From Candidatus Lambdaproteobacteria bacterium RIFOXYD2_FULL_50_16 (GTDB lineage Bacteria > SAR324 > XYD2-FULL-50-16): DNA of 54,827 nucleotides. The DNA lies in assembly GCA_001783695.1 (NCBI GenBank), contig MFNE01000053.1, forward strand, positions 1 to 54,827. Direction: 5' to 3'. The notes under the pieces are model-generated. The model had not been told where the DNA came from. It did not search any database and saw nothing but the letters and a program-made list of their open reading frames with translations. Made by a program: the position numbers and the translations under genes. This document shows, one piece after another, positions 35,380 through 47,600 of this stretch (the stretch's first letter is position 1; each line of letters starts with the position of its first letter).

Positions 35380-35992
35380 TTTGACCCCTGGCTAATTCCA
35401 CCAAACCTCTGTGTTCGAAGTCTTTTAAAATCCGGCTGACCACCTCTCGACTGCTGCCTAACTCAATAGCGATGTGCTGGTGGGTCATACTCACTTTGCC
35501 CTCTAATTGGTGCTTTTTTAAAAATTCGATAATTCGCTCGTCCAGGCGGCGAAAGGCCACCTCGTCCACGGTGCTGATCACCATGGCCAGCATAGAGGCC
35601 ATCAAACCATAAGCAAACCCTCGCACCACCTCAAACCGGTTCATCCACTGATAAAAGCGGTCTGCGGTCACCACTAAGGCAGTGATGTCGGTCTCCGCTT
35701 GGGCAATCGCTGGAATGGCGGACTGGGCCATGAGGCTAGAGATCGAAAGGATACAAGATTCACCAGGGTTGATCCGGTACAGGGTCATCTCCCGCCCAGA
35801 CTCACTTAACGCGAATACCCGAATCTCTCCTGATAAAATAAAAGGGATCACTCGGCAGGGGTCGCCCGCCTCAAAAATCACGTGACCTTTCGGAATCTTC
35901 GCAATTTGCGGCTTGCCAGGGCGCTCGGCCTCAATCTCCGATTTCAAGGCAGAAAGAAAGGGAAATTGCTTATAAAGGGAATCGTAAGACAT
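35354..35992 (-). CDS. Crp/Fnr-family transcriptional regulator
   Basis: 212 residues: N-terminal cyclic-nucleotide-like beta-roll (VIFEAGDPCRVIPFILSGEIRVF, NPGESCILSISSLM), a long dimerisation helix, and a winged-helix DNA-binding domain with recognition helix SSREVVSRILKDF. The N-terminal cysteine set of FNR is absent. The ESCILSISSLM block is typical of a subgroup of Crp-type regulators of redox, nitrogen-oxide or sulfur responses; the effector is unknown. ATG at 35992 is preferred, with AGG seven bases upstream; longer readings have no ribosome site. It is divergent from thiS across 159 bases. Confidence 0.85.
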   Translation of the reverse strand: MSYDSLYKQFPFLSALKSEIEAERPGKPQIAKIPKGHVIFEAGDPCRVIPFILSGEIRVFALSESGREMTLYRINPGESCILSISSLMAQSAIPAIAQAETDITALVVTADRFYQWMNRFEVVRGFAYGLMASMLAMVISTVDEVAFRRLDERIIEFLKKHQLEGKVSMTHQHIAIELGSSREVVSRILKDFEHRGLVELARGQITLLSTDL

Positions 35993-36151
35993 TAGTTGAC
36001 CTAATGGGGTTTGGGTCACCATACCAATCGAACTGCGCCAAGGCAAGATGCTAAAGGGCTGCTATTGAAGTTGCGCAAAAACCCTAATTTAGCTAGATTG
36101 AGGGGCTGGATTTAAAGAAAAACGGCTACCTTTAGGCCGCATAGGGATGAA

Positions 36152-38757
<2,606 letters not shown>

Positions 38758-38761
<4 letters not shown>

Positions 38762-39534
38762 AAAAAGATCGGTTGATCATCGCCGGGAAGGAGTTTTCCT
38801 CCCGCTTGTTTTTAGGAACCGGAAAGTTTTCTAGCCACGAGGCTATGGGTGGTGCCCTCAAAGCCTCTGGTAGCGAACTGGTGACCCTAGCCCTCAAGCG
38901 TTTTGACCCCCAAAATCCGGGCGACCAGATGGTGGGAATGTTGCGCCAGCCGGGTGTTTCGCTCCTACCCAATACCTCTGGCGTGCGCCATGCCAAAGAG
39001 GCCGTCTTGGCCGCGCAGTTGGCCCGCGAAGCCTTAGAAACCAACTGGATCAAGTTGGAGATTCACCCAGATCCTCGCTACCTTTTGCCTGACCACGAAG
39101 AAACCCTCAAAGCCACCGAGGCTTTGGCCAAGTTGGGGTTTGTGGTCTTACCTTATATTAACGCGGACCCGGTCTTTTGTAAAAAGTTGGAGTCTGCCGG
39201 GGCGGCGGCGGTCATGCCCCTGGCCGCGCCGATTGGTAGCAACCGGGGGTTGATGACCCTGGCTATGTTAGAGATCATTATCAAAGAATCCACCCTGCCT
39301 GTAGTGATCGATGCCGGGCTAGGGGCCCCGAGTCATGCCGCCCAGGCGATGGAAATGGGGGCGGACGCGGTTTTGGTTAATACCGCGATTGCTATCGCCG
39401 AAGACCCAATCAACATGGCATTGGCCTTTAAATTAGCCGTCCAAGCCGGGCGGATGGCCTATTTAGCTGAAATGGGCCAGACCAGTTCAGAGGCCCAAGC
39501 CTCAAGTCCTTTGACCGCTTTTTTAGGAAGCTAA
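38758..39534 (+). CDS. thiG: Thiazole synthase ThiG
   Basis: 258 residues from the TTG at 38758, which overlaps the thiE stop (TTGA) and has GAGGT four bases upstream. A longer reading from 38704 adds 18 residues that are not family-like. ThiG forms the thiazole phosphate from DXP, dehydroglycine and ThiS-thiocarboxylate. Signatures: [10 protein letters not shown], the imine-forming Lys in [40 protein letters not shown] split here as its conserved phosphate-binding loop. The stop shares one base with the thiH ATG (TAATG). Confidence 0.96.
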
Positions 39535-40685
39535 TGGGAAAAGAGTCGGCCATTAAGCCCCTAGAGCCGGGTTTTGAGCAAGTCTTTGCCCAGCATCCCT
39601 GGGCACAGATGGGGGCCAAGCTAGCCCAAATCGGCGAGGCCCAGGTAAAAAAGGCTTTGTCTCGCGCGGGCCAGGGCAGTCCGGCCGATTTTATGGCCCT
39701 AGTCAGTCCCGCAGCCGAGCCCTATTTAGAAGAGATGGCGCACCTCGCCCAAGCCTTAACTCGTAAGCGTTTTGGCAAGACTGTGCAGATGTACCTGCCC
39801 CTTTATTTGAGCAACGAATGCCACAACTCCTGCCTCTATTGTGGCTTCTCTAAAGACAACCCCGTCCCCCGCATTCGCCTCGACCAAAAAGCGGTAGAGC
39901 AAGAGATCGCGGTGCTAAAAGGCATGGGTGTTTGTCAGGTGTTACTGGTAACCGGGGACTTTTCGGCTAAACGAGCGGTTGAATATCTTGGGCAGGCCTT
40001 GGACTGGATTACCCCACATTTTGCTCAGGTCTCTATGGAGGTGCAACCTCTCTCTCAGGCCGAATATCAAGTATTAATTAAAAAAGGGCTCCATGGCGTA
40101 ATGGTTTACCAAGAAACCTATGGCCCCCAATACGCCAAGTTCCATCCGCACGGCTCTAAAGCCGATTTTTTCTGGCGGCTAGGGACCGCTGACCGCTTGG
40201 GTCGGGCCGGGGTGCACAAGATTGGGTTAGGGGCATTATTAGGGCTCGACGATTGGCGGCTCGATTCCTTTTACACCGCCCTTTTAGTTAGCCACCTAGA
40301 AAAACATTATTGGCAAAGCAAACTCTCGATCTCCTTCCCTCGGCTTCGGCCCGCCAAAGGAGGGTTCCAGCCCGAACACCCGGTTTCGGACCGGCACCTA
40401 GTGCAGTTGATCTTGGCCTACCGAATCTTTAACGAAAACCTGGAACTGTCCCTTTCTACCCGCGAATCTCCCGACTTTCGGGACCAGGTGATCCCCCTCG
40501 GGATTACCAGCATCTCCGCAGGCAGCAAGACCGAACCCGGTGGTTACGCAAACCCTAACACCCAGCTCGAACAATTCGAAATCCACGATGCCCGAAGCCC
40601 CCAAGCCATGGAGAAAGCCTTGGCCCAAAAAGGACTAGAGACCTTGTGGAAAGACTGGGACCCTCATTTTGGAAAACCGCAATGA
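39534..40685 (+). CDS. thiH: 2-iminoacetate (dehydroglycine) synthase ThiH
   Basis: 383 residues, radical SAM enzyme. The cluster motif is Cys96-x3-Cys100-x2-Cys103 (CHNSCLYCGF). It cleaves tyrosine to dehydroglycine and p-cresol for ThiG. Its presence, in place of the oxygen-dependent ThiO, suits an anaerobic or facultative organism. Other family blocks: MEVQPLSQAEY, VYQETYGPQYAKFHP, ISFPRLRPAKGG. The last codons overlap the lpxA start by 4 bases (ATGA). Confidence 0.96.
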   Translation: MGKESAIKPLEPGFEQVFAQHPWAQMGAKLAQIGEAQVKKALSRAGQGSPADFMALVSPAAEPYLEEMAHLAQALTRKRFGKTVQMYLPLYLSNECHNSCLYCGFSKDNPVPRIRLDQKAVEQEIAVLKGMGVCQVLLVTGDFSAKRAVEYLGQALDWITPHFAQVSMEVQPLSQAEYQVLIKKGLHGVMVYQETYGPQYAKFHPHGSKADFFWRLGTADRLGRAGVHKIGLGALLGLDDWRLDSFYTALLVSHLEKHYWQSKLSISFPRLRPAKGGFQPEHPVSDRHLVQLILAYRIFNENLELSLSTRESPDFRDQVIPLGITSISAGSKTEPGGYANPNTQLEQFEIHDARSPQAMEKALAQKGLETLWKDWDPHFGKPQ

Positions 40686-41473
40686 CTGCAAAATCACTGA
40701 TTCACAAAACCGCGTTAGTTGATTCAAAAGCCGAACTTGACCCTAGTGTCGAGGTGGGCCCTTATACCCTGATTGGACCTGAGGTCAAGATTCAAGCCGG
40801 CACGGTGATCGCCGGGCATGTAACCATTCAAGGTAAAACCGAGATTGGTAAAAATAACCAGATCGGGGCCTACTGCACTATCGGTCTGCCCGCCCAAGAC
40901 AAGGCCTGCCGCAACGATCCTGGCCGCGTGGTAATTGGAGACCATAACGACATACGCGAATACGTCTCGATCCACCGGGGCACCACTAAAGAGCAGCTTT
41001 TAACTCAACTTGGATCGGGAAACCAAATTTTTGTTTACTCCCACTTCGCGCATGATACCGAGCTTGGGGACAATTGCATGTTGGCCAACAACACCACTTT
41101 AGGGGGCCATGTAAAATTTGGTAGCAATATTGTGACCGGGGGACTTTCTGCTTATCATCAGTTTACTCGAGTTGGGTCTTTTGCTATGGTTGGCGGCATG
41201 ACCGCCATTTATCAGGATGTACCCCCTTATATGTTATGTTCTGGCGGGCGAGGGGTGGCTTACGGGATCAATCGGGTTGGCCTACAAAGAAATGGGTTTT
41301 CCAGCGCCCAAGTGGCGCAGATACAGGGGATTTACAACCAATTTTTTGCTAGTGGTCTGGTCCCCAGCAAGGCTTTGGCAGCGGTTAAATCTGATTCAGA
41401 TGGGAGCATGATATATCAACGGTTTATCGACTTTATTGAAGGGTCGAAGCGGGGAATTGTTGCCAAAGGGTGA
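40682..41473 (+). CDS. lpxA: UDP-N-acetylglucosamine O-acyltransferase LpxA
   Basis: 263 residues from the ATG at 40682. A left-handed beta-helix of hexapeptide repeats (KTALVDSKAELDPSVEVG, IQAGTVIAGHVTI) is followed by a C-terminal helical part. The catalytic His lies in VYSHFAHDTELG, and GGMTAIYQDVPPYMLCSG is a typical substrate-loop block. It performs the first step of lipid A biosynthesis. The usual neighbours (lpxD, fabZ, lpxB) are absent; here it is the sixth gene of the thiamine operon, overlapping thiH by 4 bases and the kinase gene by 38. Confidence 0.95.
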   Translation: MTAKSLIHKTALVDSKAELDPSVEVGPYTLIGPEVKIQAGTVIAGHVTIQGKTEIGKNNQIGAYCTIGLPAQDKACRNDPGRVVIGDHNDIREYVSIHRGTTKEQLLTQLGSGNQIFVYSHFAHDTELGDNCMLANNTTLGGHVKFGSNIVTGGLSAYHQFTRVGSFAMVGGMTAIYQDVPPYMLCSGGRGVAYGINRVGLQRNGFSSAQVAQIQGIYNQFFASGLVPSKALAAVKSDSDGSMIYQRFIDFIEGSKRGIVAKG

Positions 41474-43523
41474 AGGCTTACCGGCAAACATATTTGAGGT
41501 TTTAAAAACTTCCAAATATTTTGGCCGCTACGACTCTGCCTGTTTGAGCGAACTGGCTAAATTTTGCCAGGTCGAATCTTATCCCTCTGCCCATATACTC
41601 CTAGACGAAGGAGCCCAGAATCACGATATCTTTATGATCGTTTCTGGCTCCGCCCAGGTGCTGTCCAACGAAGAACAAATTATTTTTTTAGACCGGCCTG
41701 GTGACCTTTTGGGTGAGGTTAGTGTTATCAGCGATGGCCCCACTGCCGCTAGGGTGGAGGTCAAAGACCCGATCACCTTGATTCGCTTTAATGAACCCCA
41801 GGTCCGCTTAGAAGGTAGCCCCAGCCTCGGCGACCTTTTAGACAAGGTGTTTTTAGACATCTTAACTGAAAAACTACGGCGCACCACCAACAAAGCCCAA
41901 CGGTATGAAGGGGCCAAAAAGGCCCTACTCAAATCCAAACGCGAACTAGCCGACACTGAACTCAGTCTTAACACCCAGCGCGACATATTAGACGCGGTAC
42001 TACGCAGCATGAGCGAAGGGGCGGTGGTTTTAGAGCCCAACCAAGGTATTTTTCAAGTAAACGAAGGTTTTTTAAAGATGCTTGGCCAACCCTCGGTGCC
42101 AGCAGACCTGACTGAATGGCCCCGAGTCCTAGGTCTTTATTTAAGCGATCAAACGACCCATATCCCTGCAAATCGGTTGCCCATGTTAACCGCACTTCGG
42201 GGCGAGTTGGTGGCCAATATGGAGATTTTTGTTAAGAATCCTGGCTTGCCCGAAGGCCGGTGGTTACTGGCGACCAGCCGTCTCTTAGAGACTAGTGGTG
42301 AAGACGGACTTTCAGGGTCAGTGGTGATGTTTCACGACTATACCCAAAAGAAAAACGAAGAGGCGGCCCTAATCTTGGCCAAACAAGAAGCTGAAGAGCA
42401 GGCCCGATTAAAAACCAACTTCCTCTCGATGATCACACACGAACTGGGAACCCCTCTTAACGTGGTGATCGGAATGTCAGACCTCCTTTTATCGGCTGGC
42501 TTAGGTGCGGATGAAATCTCGCAGACCCGCGCGATCAAAAACGCTGGCGAAGGTCTCTTGACCATGGTTCGCAACCTTCTCGAATACAACCAACTTGAAA
42601 CTGGCCATGCCTTACTAAACCTACAACCAACCAACTTGAGCCAATTTTTAGAAGGCATTTCAGGCCTAGGCCAACAATTGGCCGGGATTGAGGGTTTAAG
42701 CTTTGAACCCGATTTCGCCAACGATCTAGGGGCGGTCAACACCGACCGAAAACGTCTGACTTTGGTTTTGATGAACCTGATTCATAACAGTGTCAAATTC
42801 TCTAAAGCGGGCACGTTGACCCTAGGTTGCAAAAAAGAGGCTTACGGATTTTTGTTTTCCCTGCGTGATCAAGGGGTTGGGATCGAGGATTCAGGCAAAC
42901 ACAACCTCTTTAAACCCTTCGAGCAGGTTGAAAAAGGGCTAAACCGCAAATACCAGGGTATCGGTCTAGGTTTGATTTTGTGTAAGCGTGTTATCGAGCT
43001 GATGGGGGGTAAGATTTGGATTGAATCCACTGCGGGCGTGGGGACGGAAGTCTTTTTTACGTTACCCCTAAAACATGCGATCGACCCCAACGCTAATCGG
43101 CAAAAAGCACAAGCTGCGCTAGCCATGGGTGTGGGGTTTGCTAAGGCTTATCCGATGAATATCTTGGTCGCCGAGGACAGCAAGGCCAATGCGCTTTTGA
43201 TAAGTAAGGTGCTTGGAAAAATGGGGTACCAAAACGAGTTAGCCATTAACGGCCTCGAGGCGCTTGAGCGGGTACGCGCCGGGGGGATCGACTTAGTTTT
43301 GATGGATATTCAGATGCCGGTTATGGACGGGCTGGAGTCCACCGAAAAAATAATGGGCCTCTCGGCAACCCCACCTAGCATCGTTGCCCTGACCGCCAAC
43401 AGTGAGGATCAAGTGCGCAAACGCTGCCAAGATTTAGGTATGAAGGCTTGCCTGACCAAACCGCTGCGGGTAGATCAGTTGGCTGAAGCCATTATAAACC
43501 TCGCCCCGCCAGTTAAGTCGTAG
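41436..43523 (+). CDS. Cytoplasmic hybrid histidine kinase with cNMP-binding, PAS and receiver domains
   Basis: ~695 residues without a membrane segment. N-terminal cyclic-nucleotide-type beta-roll (about 20-140: DIFMIVSGSAQVL, PGDLLGEVSVISDGPTAARV), a coiled coil, a PAS-like domain (about 185-300), HisKA with His335 in ITHELGTPLN, HATPase (NLIHNSVKF, DQGVGIED, GIGLGLILCKR) and a receiver domain with Asp624 in LMDIQMPVMDG. The start is uncertain: TTG at 41436 overlaps lpxA by 38 bases, while TTG at 41457 or 41460 follows a GGGGA site. It may link nucleotide signals to the envelope or thiamine genes before it. The end overlaps the convergent HAD gene by 11 bases. Confidence 0.88.
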   Translation: MKGRSGELLPKGEGLPANIFEVLKTSKYFGRYDSACLSELAKFCQVESYPSAHILLDEGAQNHDIFMIVSGSAQVLSNEEQIIFLDRPGDLLGEVSVISDGPTAARVEVKDPITLIRFNEPQVRLEGSPSLGDLLDKVFLDILTEKLRRTTNKAQRYEGAKKALLKSKRELADTELSLNTQRDILDAVLRSMSEGAVVLEPNQGIFQVNEGFLKMLGQPSVPADLTEWPRVLGLYLSDQTTHIPANRLPMLTALRGELVANMEIFVKNPGLPEGRWLLATSRLLETSGEDGLSGSVVMFHDYTQKKNEEAALILAKQEAEEQARLKTNFLSMITHELGTPLNVVIGMSDLLLSAGLGADEISQTRAIKNAGEGLLTMVRNLLEYNQLETGHALLNLQPTNLSQFLEGISGLGQQLAGIEGLSFEPDFANDLGAVNTDRKRLTLVLMNLIHNSVKFSKAGTLTLGCKKEAYGFLFSLRDQGVGIEDSGKHNLFKPFEQVEKGLNRKYQGIGLGLILCKRVIELMGGKIWIESTAGVGTEVFFTLPLKHAIDPNANRQKAQAALAMGVGFAKAYPMNILVAEDSKANALLISKVLGKMGYQNELAINGLEALERVRAGGIDLVLMDIQMPVMDGLESTEKIMGLSATPPSIVALTANSEDQVRKRCQDLGMKACLTKPLRVDQLAEAIINLAPPVKS

Positions 43524-44328
43524 GTGAAAGACGTTTTTTCACCAAATCCACCAATTCAACTATTCCCCCTTCTTCTGGGCTTTGGATCCAGTCTTGCGCA
43601 ACCTCTTTAAGCCGTTCGTGCCCAGGCCCAGCCATCACACCCCAACCGAAATATTTTAACATTTCATAATCGTTTTCTTGATCCCCAACGGTGATCACCT
43701 CTTTGGCCAAAATCCCTAATTTTTCGACCAACATCAATAAAGCGTCGCCCTTAGAGACCTTGTAATTGGCCATTTCTAAATAACTCGCATGGCTTTGAAA
43801 GATTCGAGCTTGCGCCCTGGTACCCATGATTTCTTCCATACGGGCTTTAAAGTCCTTTAACCGCTGAGCGTCGCCAACAAACACCATCTTGATTGGGTCC
43901 TCGTCTAATTCGGCTTTAAGGTTTGGTCGAATCTCGCCTACCTCAAAGTGGACCCCTTCGTCTTTCCAGGGACGGTCGTCTGACTTTAATATCCGCCCAT
44001 CGGCCATATGGCATTTGATCGAAAGTCCGTATTCGTCTTTTAACATCAAGGCGATTAGCGCCGATTCGAGGGGCACCCCGGCGATTAATTCCCGCTCTCC
44101 GGTCTCGGGATTATCAAACACACAGCCATTGGAAAAAACCATCGGCTCGACAATACCCATCCGGTCCAAAAAGGGTTTGGCCGACTTATAGCTGCGACCC
44201 GTGGCCACCGACACCCGCAACCCCAAGGCCCGCAATTCTTCAATGGCCGCCAAGGTTTGTTCACTTAGGATAAAATCAGCAGACAACAGGGTGCCGTCCA
44301 GGTCGAAAACGATCAGCTTATAATTCAA
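43513..44328 (-). CDS. Cof-type HAD-superfamily hydrolase (sugar-phosphatase-like)
   Basis: 271 residues with all HAD motifs: DLDGT (Asp9, Asp11) as motif I, SVATGRS as motif II, Lys in VSKGDAL as motif III and [10 protein letters not shown] as motif IV. A type IIB cap lies in between (about 85-190). Cof/YbiV-like enzymes dephosphorylate sugar phosphates, nucleotides or flavin-type metabolites; the exact substrate is unknown. It is translationally coupled to the upstream DUF4254 gene by an ATGA overlap. Confidence 0.9.
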   Translation of the reverse strand: MNYKLIVFDLDGTLLSADFILSEQTLAAIEELRALGLRVSVATGRSYKSAKPFLDRMGIVEPMVFSNGCVFDNPETGERELIAGVPLESALIALMLKDEYGLSIKCHMADGRILKSDDRPWKDEGVHFEVGEIRPNLKAELDEDPIKMVFVGDAQRLKDFKARMEEIMGTRAQARIFQSHASYLEMANYKVSKGDALLMLVEKLGILAKEVITVGDQENDYEMLKYFGWGVMAGPGHERLKEVAQDWIQSPEEGGIVELVDLVKKRLSPTT

Positions 44329-44921
44329 GGTTGCGCCTGATAAATCGCCGGGTTTAACCGCGGGTCGTTGTACATTTTGAATTGGCGGTAAATTTTAAAT
44401 TGCCGTTTCGAGGTAACGCAGTCCTCCACTAATGCCGCCAGACAACTCAACAGGTCGGATCGTTGCAGATTTAGCACCCGCACCTTTTGTGCGGCCCGGT
44501 CCCGGTGCTCTTGGTCCACCTCGGTCCGCTCGACCTGCTCTTGCATATGGTAAATCTTTAGCGCCATAATCGAACAACGATCAATCATGCTGCCTGGCGT
44601 TTCCGAATTCAGGGGGGCTCTGTTAGGCAGCGACACCCCAGCCTGGGCTAAACCCGCCAAAACCGCCTCGTCAAGCCGCTCGATCAGGTCGTTTCGTCGT
44701 TGGTTGTGAAAATCGATCCGCCTTTTTACAGCCGCGATCTTTTGATCGGTCGCGTCCGGGGCTCGAGCCAAGTCTTCTTCGTGCCAAAGCATGAAATTTT
44801 CTAGGTGCTGGCGAGCCACTAAATCTAACCAATCCTCGCCCGTCGCGTTGGGCTCGCTATGGTGCCAAAGCCCGGTCCGTTCTCTTTGGAGCGCTTCGAT
44901 TTGTTTTAGGTAAAGGTCCAT
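44325..44921 (-). CDS. DUF4254 family protein
   Basis: 198 residues, mostly helical. The signature [23 protein letters not shown] region (about 104-126) marks DUF4254. Its function is unknown; relatives often lie near envelope or glycan genes. A C-terminal [14 protein letters not shown] block is also characteristic. It forms a two-gene unit with the HAD phosphatase, whose start overlaps its stop. Confidence 0.85.
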   Translation of the reverse strand: MDLYLKQIEALQRERTGLWHHSEPNATGEDWLDLVARQHLENFMLWHEEDLARAPDATDQKIAAVKRRIDFHNQRRNDLIERLDEAVLAGLAQAGVSLPNRAPLNSETPGSMIDRCSIMALKIYHMQEQVERTEVDQEHRDRAAQKVRVLNLQRSDLLSCLAALVEDCVTSKRQFKIYRQFKMYNDPRLNPAIYQAQP

Positions 44922-45043
44922 ATCCTCCTCTTTTGTTCAAGCCTATTCAATTGGCGGCCTTTGAGCTAGTCCAAAATAGTCAGGTTTTGGCGTCTTTCTT
45001 GAATGGAAAAAGAGATTGTACACAAAATCACCTAGGAGAGGTT

Positions 45044-45583
45044 ATGAATCGTTTAAAATCCTTAGGCTTAGTCCTAGTGGCGTTATTTTTGTTTTCGGGC
45101 CCTGCTCAAGCCGAATTTTTCTCGATTGGCGTAGATGCCCCGGTGGCCTTTGCTTTTAATGATTCCGATACTCACAAAACAGACGGGATGCCCTCTGGAT
45201 ACATGCTTTCGGCAAAGTTGCCGATCTTAGTTGGCTTTGGGGTTGAGAACTATTCAGTACCCATGCAGGCGGATTTTGACTTATCCGTGGACGTTAACTT
45301 CTACGACCTGTTTTACACCCTACCCATTCCGTTTATTAACCTTACCTTCGGCTACGGTTTTGGTAGTTTAGAATATAAGTGCACCTACCAAAACATCTGT
45401 GATAGTTTTGACAAAGCCAATGCTTCCCAGGCAATTGGCCAGATCGGCATCCCCATCGCTTTGTTGTTCGACCTTCATGTGGGTTACCGGAAAATCAACG
45501 CCACTTTAAAAGAGAATCAAACTGGAACCAGTACCGATTGGGCCGCTACCGCGACTTCGGTGGGGATCAGCTTTGGGTTCTAA
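45044..45583 (+). CDS. Small outer-membrane protein
   Basis: 179 residues from the ATG at 45044, which has AGGAG eight bases upstream and opens a good signal peptide (MNRLKSLGLVLVALFLF, cleavage at AQA). Alternating strands and the C-terminus TSVGISFGF point to an eight-strand-type barrel. Two cysteines (YKCTYQNICDS) may pair. A longer frame from 44933 exists but its N-terminus is not protein-like. Unknown family, divergent from DUF4254. It overlaps the convergent kinase-like gene by 4 bases. Confidence 0.65.
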   Translation: MNRLKSLGLVLVALFLFSGPAQAEFFSIGVDAPVAFAFNDSDTHKTDGMPSGYMLSAKLPILVGFGVENYSVPMQADFDLSVDVNFYDLFYTLPIPFINLTFGYGFGSLEYKCTYQNICDSFDKANASQAIGQIGIPIALLFDLHVGYRKINATLKENQTGTSTDWAATATSVGISFGF

Positions 45584-46917
45584 GCCGGCCTAGGTAGATC
45601 GGCAATACCAACGCGGCAGTCTAGCTGCCCCGATTTTTTAACCATCAGGGCAATCGTGCCCCCGTGGTTTTCGAAGGTTTTAAAAACTAAGTAATGGGCC
45701 AACCGCATCCCCAAGGGCCCTCCTTCGAGGCAATCGAAGAGGTCTTGGGGGCGGCCCAGATTCGGTTCTAAGTCTGGGTAAAGCGCCAACCCCACCACCA
45801 TAATCCGCAGATCCACAAAACCGTTCCCAGCCCGTTTAGCGGTTACGTTAAAGCTTAATGGTTCTTTACCCATGGCCCCAAGCTGGGCCACTAAATCAAA
45901 AAACCTTCCTAATCCTTGGGATAAATATTCTAAATCCCCATAAATCTTGAGTCCTTCTAGGGATTGGGCAAAACTAAATTGCGCGTCTTGCACAGCCTCC
46001 AAGTGGCCCAGACTGGCCAAGGTCCGGTGTAATAATTCGAGCCCAGTAAACTCAACCCCCTTGACCGGGCGAATTTGGCCTAAACCCTGGCCCAAGGTTT
46101 CGGCCAACCCCCGCAGTTCGGCCAAACGGGCTTGCACCATTAGCCCTGGGCGAAACTCGGTAGGCCCTCGCATCAGGTCTAAAGGAAAAAGTTCCATCAA
46201 CCCCTCGGTGATCCTTAGACTTGACCCCATTTGATCCATCAGCCGCTCAAAGAAGGCTTGCCTCCGTCCGGTTTCTTGCCGCTCTGCATAAAGACTGCTT
46301 TTAGCTTTTTGGAGGTCGCTAAGTAGCTGATTTTGAAAATTGATAACCTCTTGTTCGAGGTCAGGCAGTTCGTCTAGGTTCTTTAAAATGCCCAAAGAGC
46401 TTTTTTGATTACGCGCAAACCGCTCAATCGCCAGGATAACCTCTTTTTGTTTTCGATACTTAGCCCGGATGGATCGAGCTTGTGCCTGCCCCGCCTGTTC
46501 GAAAGCTTTGGTGTGGGGGGCTGGGGTGGCGCGACTTAAGGCCGCCTCCAAAGCGGGGCCGTAAGTCTTTATAAGCATCTCGAAAAACTGCCGTTTCTCT
46601 CCGACTAATTTTTTTTCGTTATAAAACAAGAGGTGTGACTCTTGATCCGGCCCTTCAGGCAGGATAACCCACTTGGCTTCTAGGGGTGTTTGTTTGGGCG
46701 ACTCTTTAGAGCGACGGGTGCGGAGATTTTTTTGGTCGAGCCAGTAGCGGCATTTGCCCACAAAGTACCGCTCGTCTTTAGGTCCAAAGACTTCTTTAAG
46801 GGACTTCAAAAACACCTGGGTTAAGATCTCGGGTTCCAGACCTTCGGTAAGCAGGGATTCGGCGTGTTTATAGAAACGCTTGGCAGCGTCCCAACGCTTT
46901 GGTTTGGTAGGGCTCAT
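45580..46917 (-). CDS. Kinase-like protein with degenerate ATPase domain
   Basis: 445 residues, soluble. The N-terminal part (about 1-125) is unassigned, followed by a long helical coiled-coil region (about 135-230) and a C-terminal part (about 290-440) with a faint HATPase-like pattern (GGPLGMRLAHYLVFKTFENHGGTI, where the G2 box GxGLGL is expected). No phospho-acceptor His motif or N-box is visible. It is probably a non-catalytic relative of histidine kinases acting as scaffold or sensor. The ATG at 46917 is used; a TTG two codons earlier has GGAG at a better distance. It lies just after the rplT terminator hairpin. Confidence 0.5.
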   Translation of the reverse strand: MSPTKPKRWDAAKRFYKHAESLLTEGLEPEILTQVFLKSLKEVFGPKDERYFVGKCRYWLDQKNLRTRRSKESPKQTPLEAKWVILPEGPDQESHLLFYNEKKLVGEKRQFFEMLIKTYGPALEAALSRATPAPHTKAFEQAGQAQARSIRAKYRKQKEVILAIERFARNQKSSLGILKNLDELPDLEQEVINFQNQLLSDLQKAKSSLYAERQETGRRQAFFERLMDQMGSSLRITEGLMELFPLDLMRGPTEFRPGLMVQARLAELRGLAETLGQGLGQIRPVKGVEFTGLELLHRTLASLGHLEAVQDAQFSFAQSLEGLKIYGDLEYLSQGLGRFFDLVAQLGAMGKEPLSFNVTAKRAGNGFVDLRIMVVGLALYPDLEPNLGRPQDLFDCLEGGPLGMRLAHYLVFKTFENHGGTIALMVKKSGQLDCRVGIADLPRPA

Positions 46918-46970
46918 CGGCAAATGGGATTTTCTCCGATGGTAGGCCAGGAAAACAAAGCTAGCAAGGG

Positions 46971-47002
46971 TTCAATCAAACCCCAGTTGGGGCTTGATTG
47001 AA
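46971..47002 (-). terminator. Strong hairpin downstream of rplT
   Basis: TTCAATCAA and CCCC (46971-46984) pair with GGGG and TTGATTGAA (46989-47002) over an AGTT loop; one internal mismatch. It begins 8 bases after the rplT stop. On the minus strand the T-rich tail is weak, so termination may be incomplete or factor-aided. Confidence 0.5.
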
Positions 47003-47010
47003 AAAGCTAA

Positions 47011-47370
47011 CTAAGCGGCCATTTTGGCTTTGGCTTGCTCTGCAATGGCAGCAAAACCAGGGAAATCATTGATTGCCAACTCAGCCAAGGCTTTGCGGTC
47101 AATCTCGATCTGCGCCAGCTTAAGACCGTGGATTAAGTTTGAATAAGTGGTCCCACAGATTCTGGAGGCCGCATTAATCCGAACAATCCAAAGCCGCCGA
47201 AAATCGCGTTTTTTAACCTTGCGATCTCGGTAAGCATAACACCTTGCCCTGTTGACCGCTTCCTTGACGGTTCGCAGTAAGCGTGAACGCCCACCACGGT
47301 AGCCTTTGGCGGCTTTAAAATAACTATTTCTTTTTTTGCGGGCGTGTACTGCCCTTTTAACTCTAGCCAT
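47011..47370 (-). CDS. rplT: 50S ribosomal protein L20
   Basis: 119 residues. The N-terminal basic helix ([20 protein letters not shown]) and the globular end ([21 protein letters not shown]) are standard L20. It binds 23S rRNA early in large-subunit assembly. In E. coli, L20 also represses the rpmI-rplT transcript; whether that holds here is not visible. It follows rpmI by 20 bases in the conserved infC-rpmI-rplT order. Confidence 0.97.
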   Translation of the reverse strand: MARVKRAVHARKKRNSYFKAAKGYRGGRSRLLRTVKEAVNRARCYAYRDRKVKKRDFRRLWIVRINAASRICGTTYSNLIHGLKLAQIEIDRKALAELAINDFPGFAAIAEQAKAKMAA

Positions 47371-47390
47371 GATTCCCTTAAGTGCTTCGA

Positions 47391-47594
47391 TTAGCCGTAT
47401 GGCAACATACGCTTGATATTCGGCGTGTCTGCGGCCGAAACCAAGCCACCTTTTCTAAGCTTACGCTTAGAATTGGCGCTATGCTTGGTCAGGATGTGCC
47501 GCAAGTTGGCCTTTTTTCGTTTTACCTTACCGGAAGCGGTTAGACTAAACCGTCTTTTGGCTGAGGATTTGGTTTTCAGTTTATACTTGGCCAT
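47391..47594 (-). CDS. rpmI: 50S ribosomal protein L35
   Basis: 67 residues, highly basic: [35 protein letters not shown]. Usual length and order, 6 bases after infC. Confidence 0.96.
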   Translation of the reverse strand: MAKYKLKTKSSAKRRFSLTASGKVKRKKANLRHILTKHSANSKRKLRKGGLVSAADTPNIKRMLPYG

Positions 47595-47600
47595 GTTTCC

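Noticed and set aside
35993..36151. TPP riboswitch upstream of thiS-thiC
   Set aside because: The conserved CUGAGA and following blocks could not be found in the leader.
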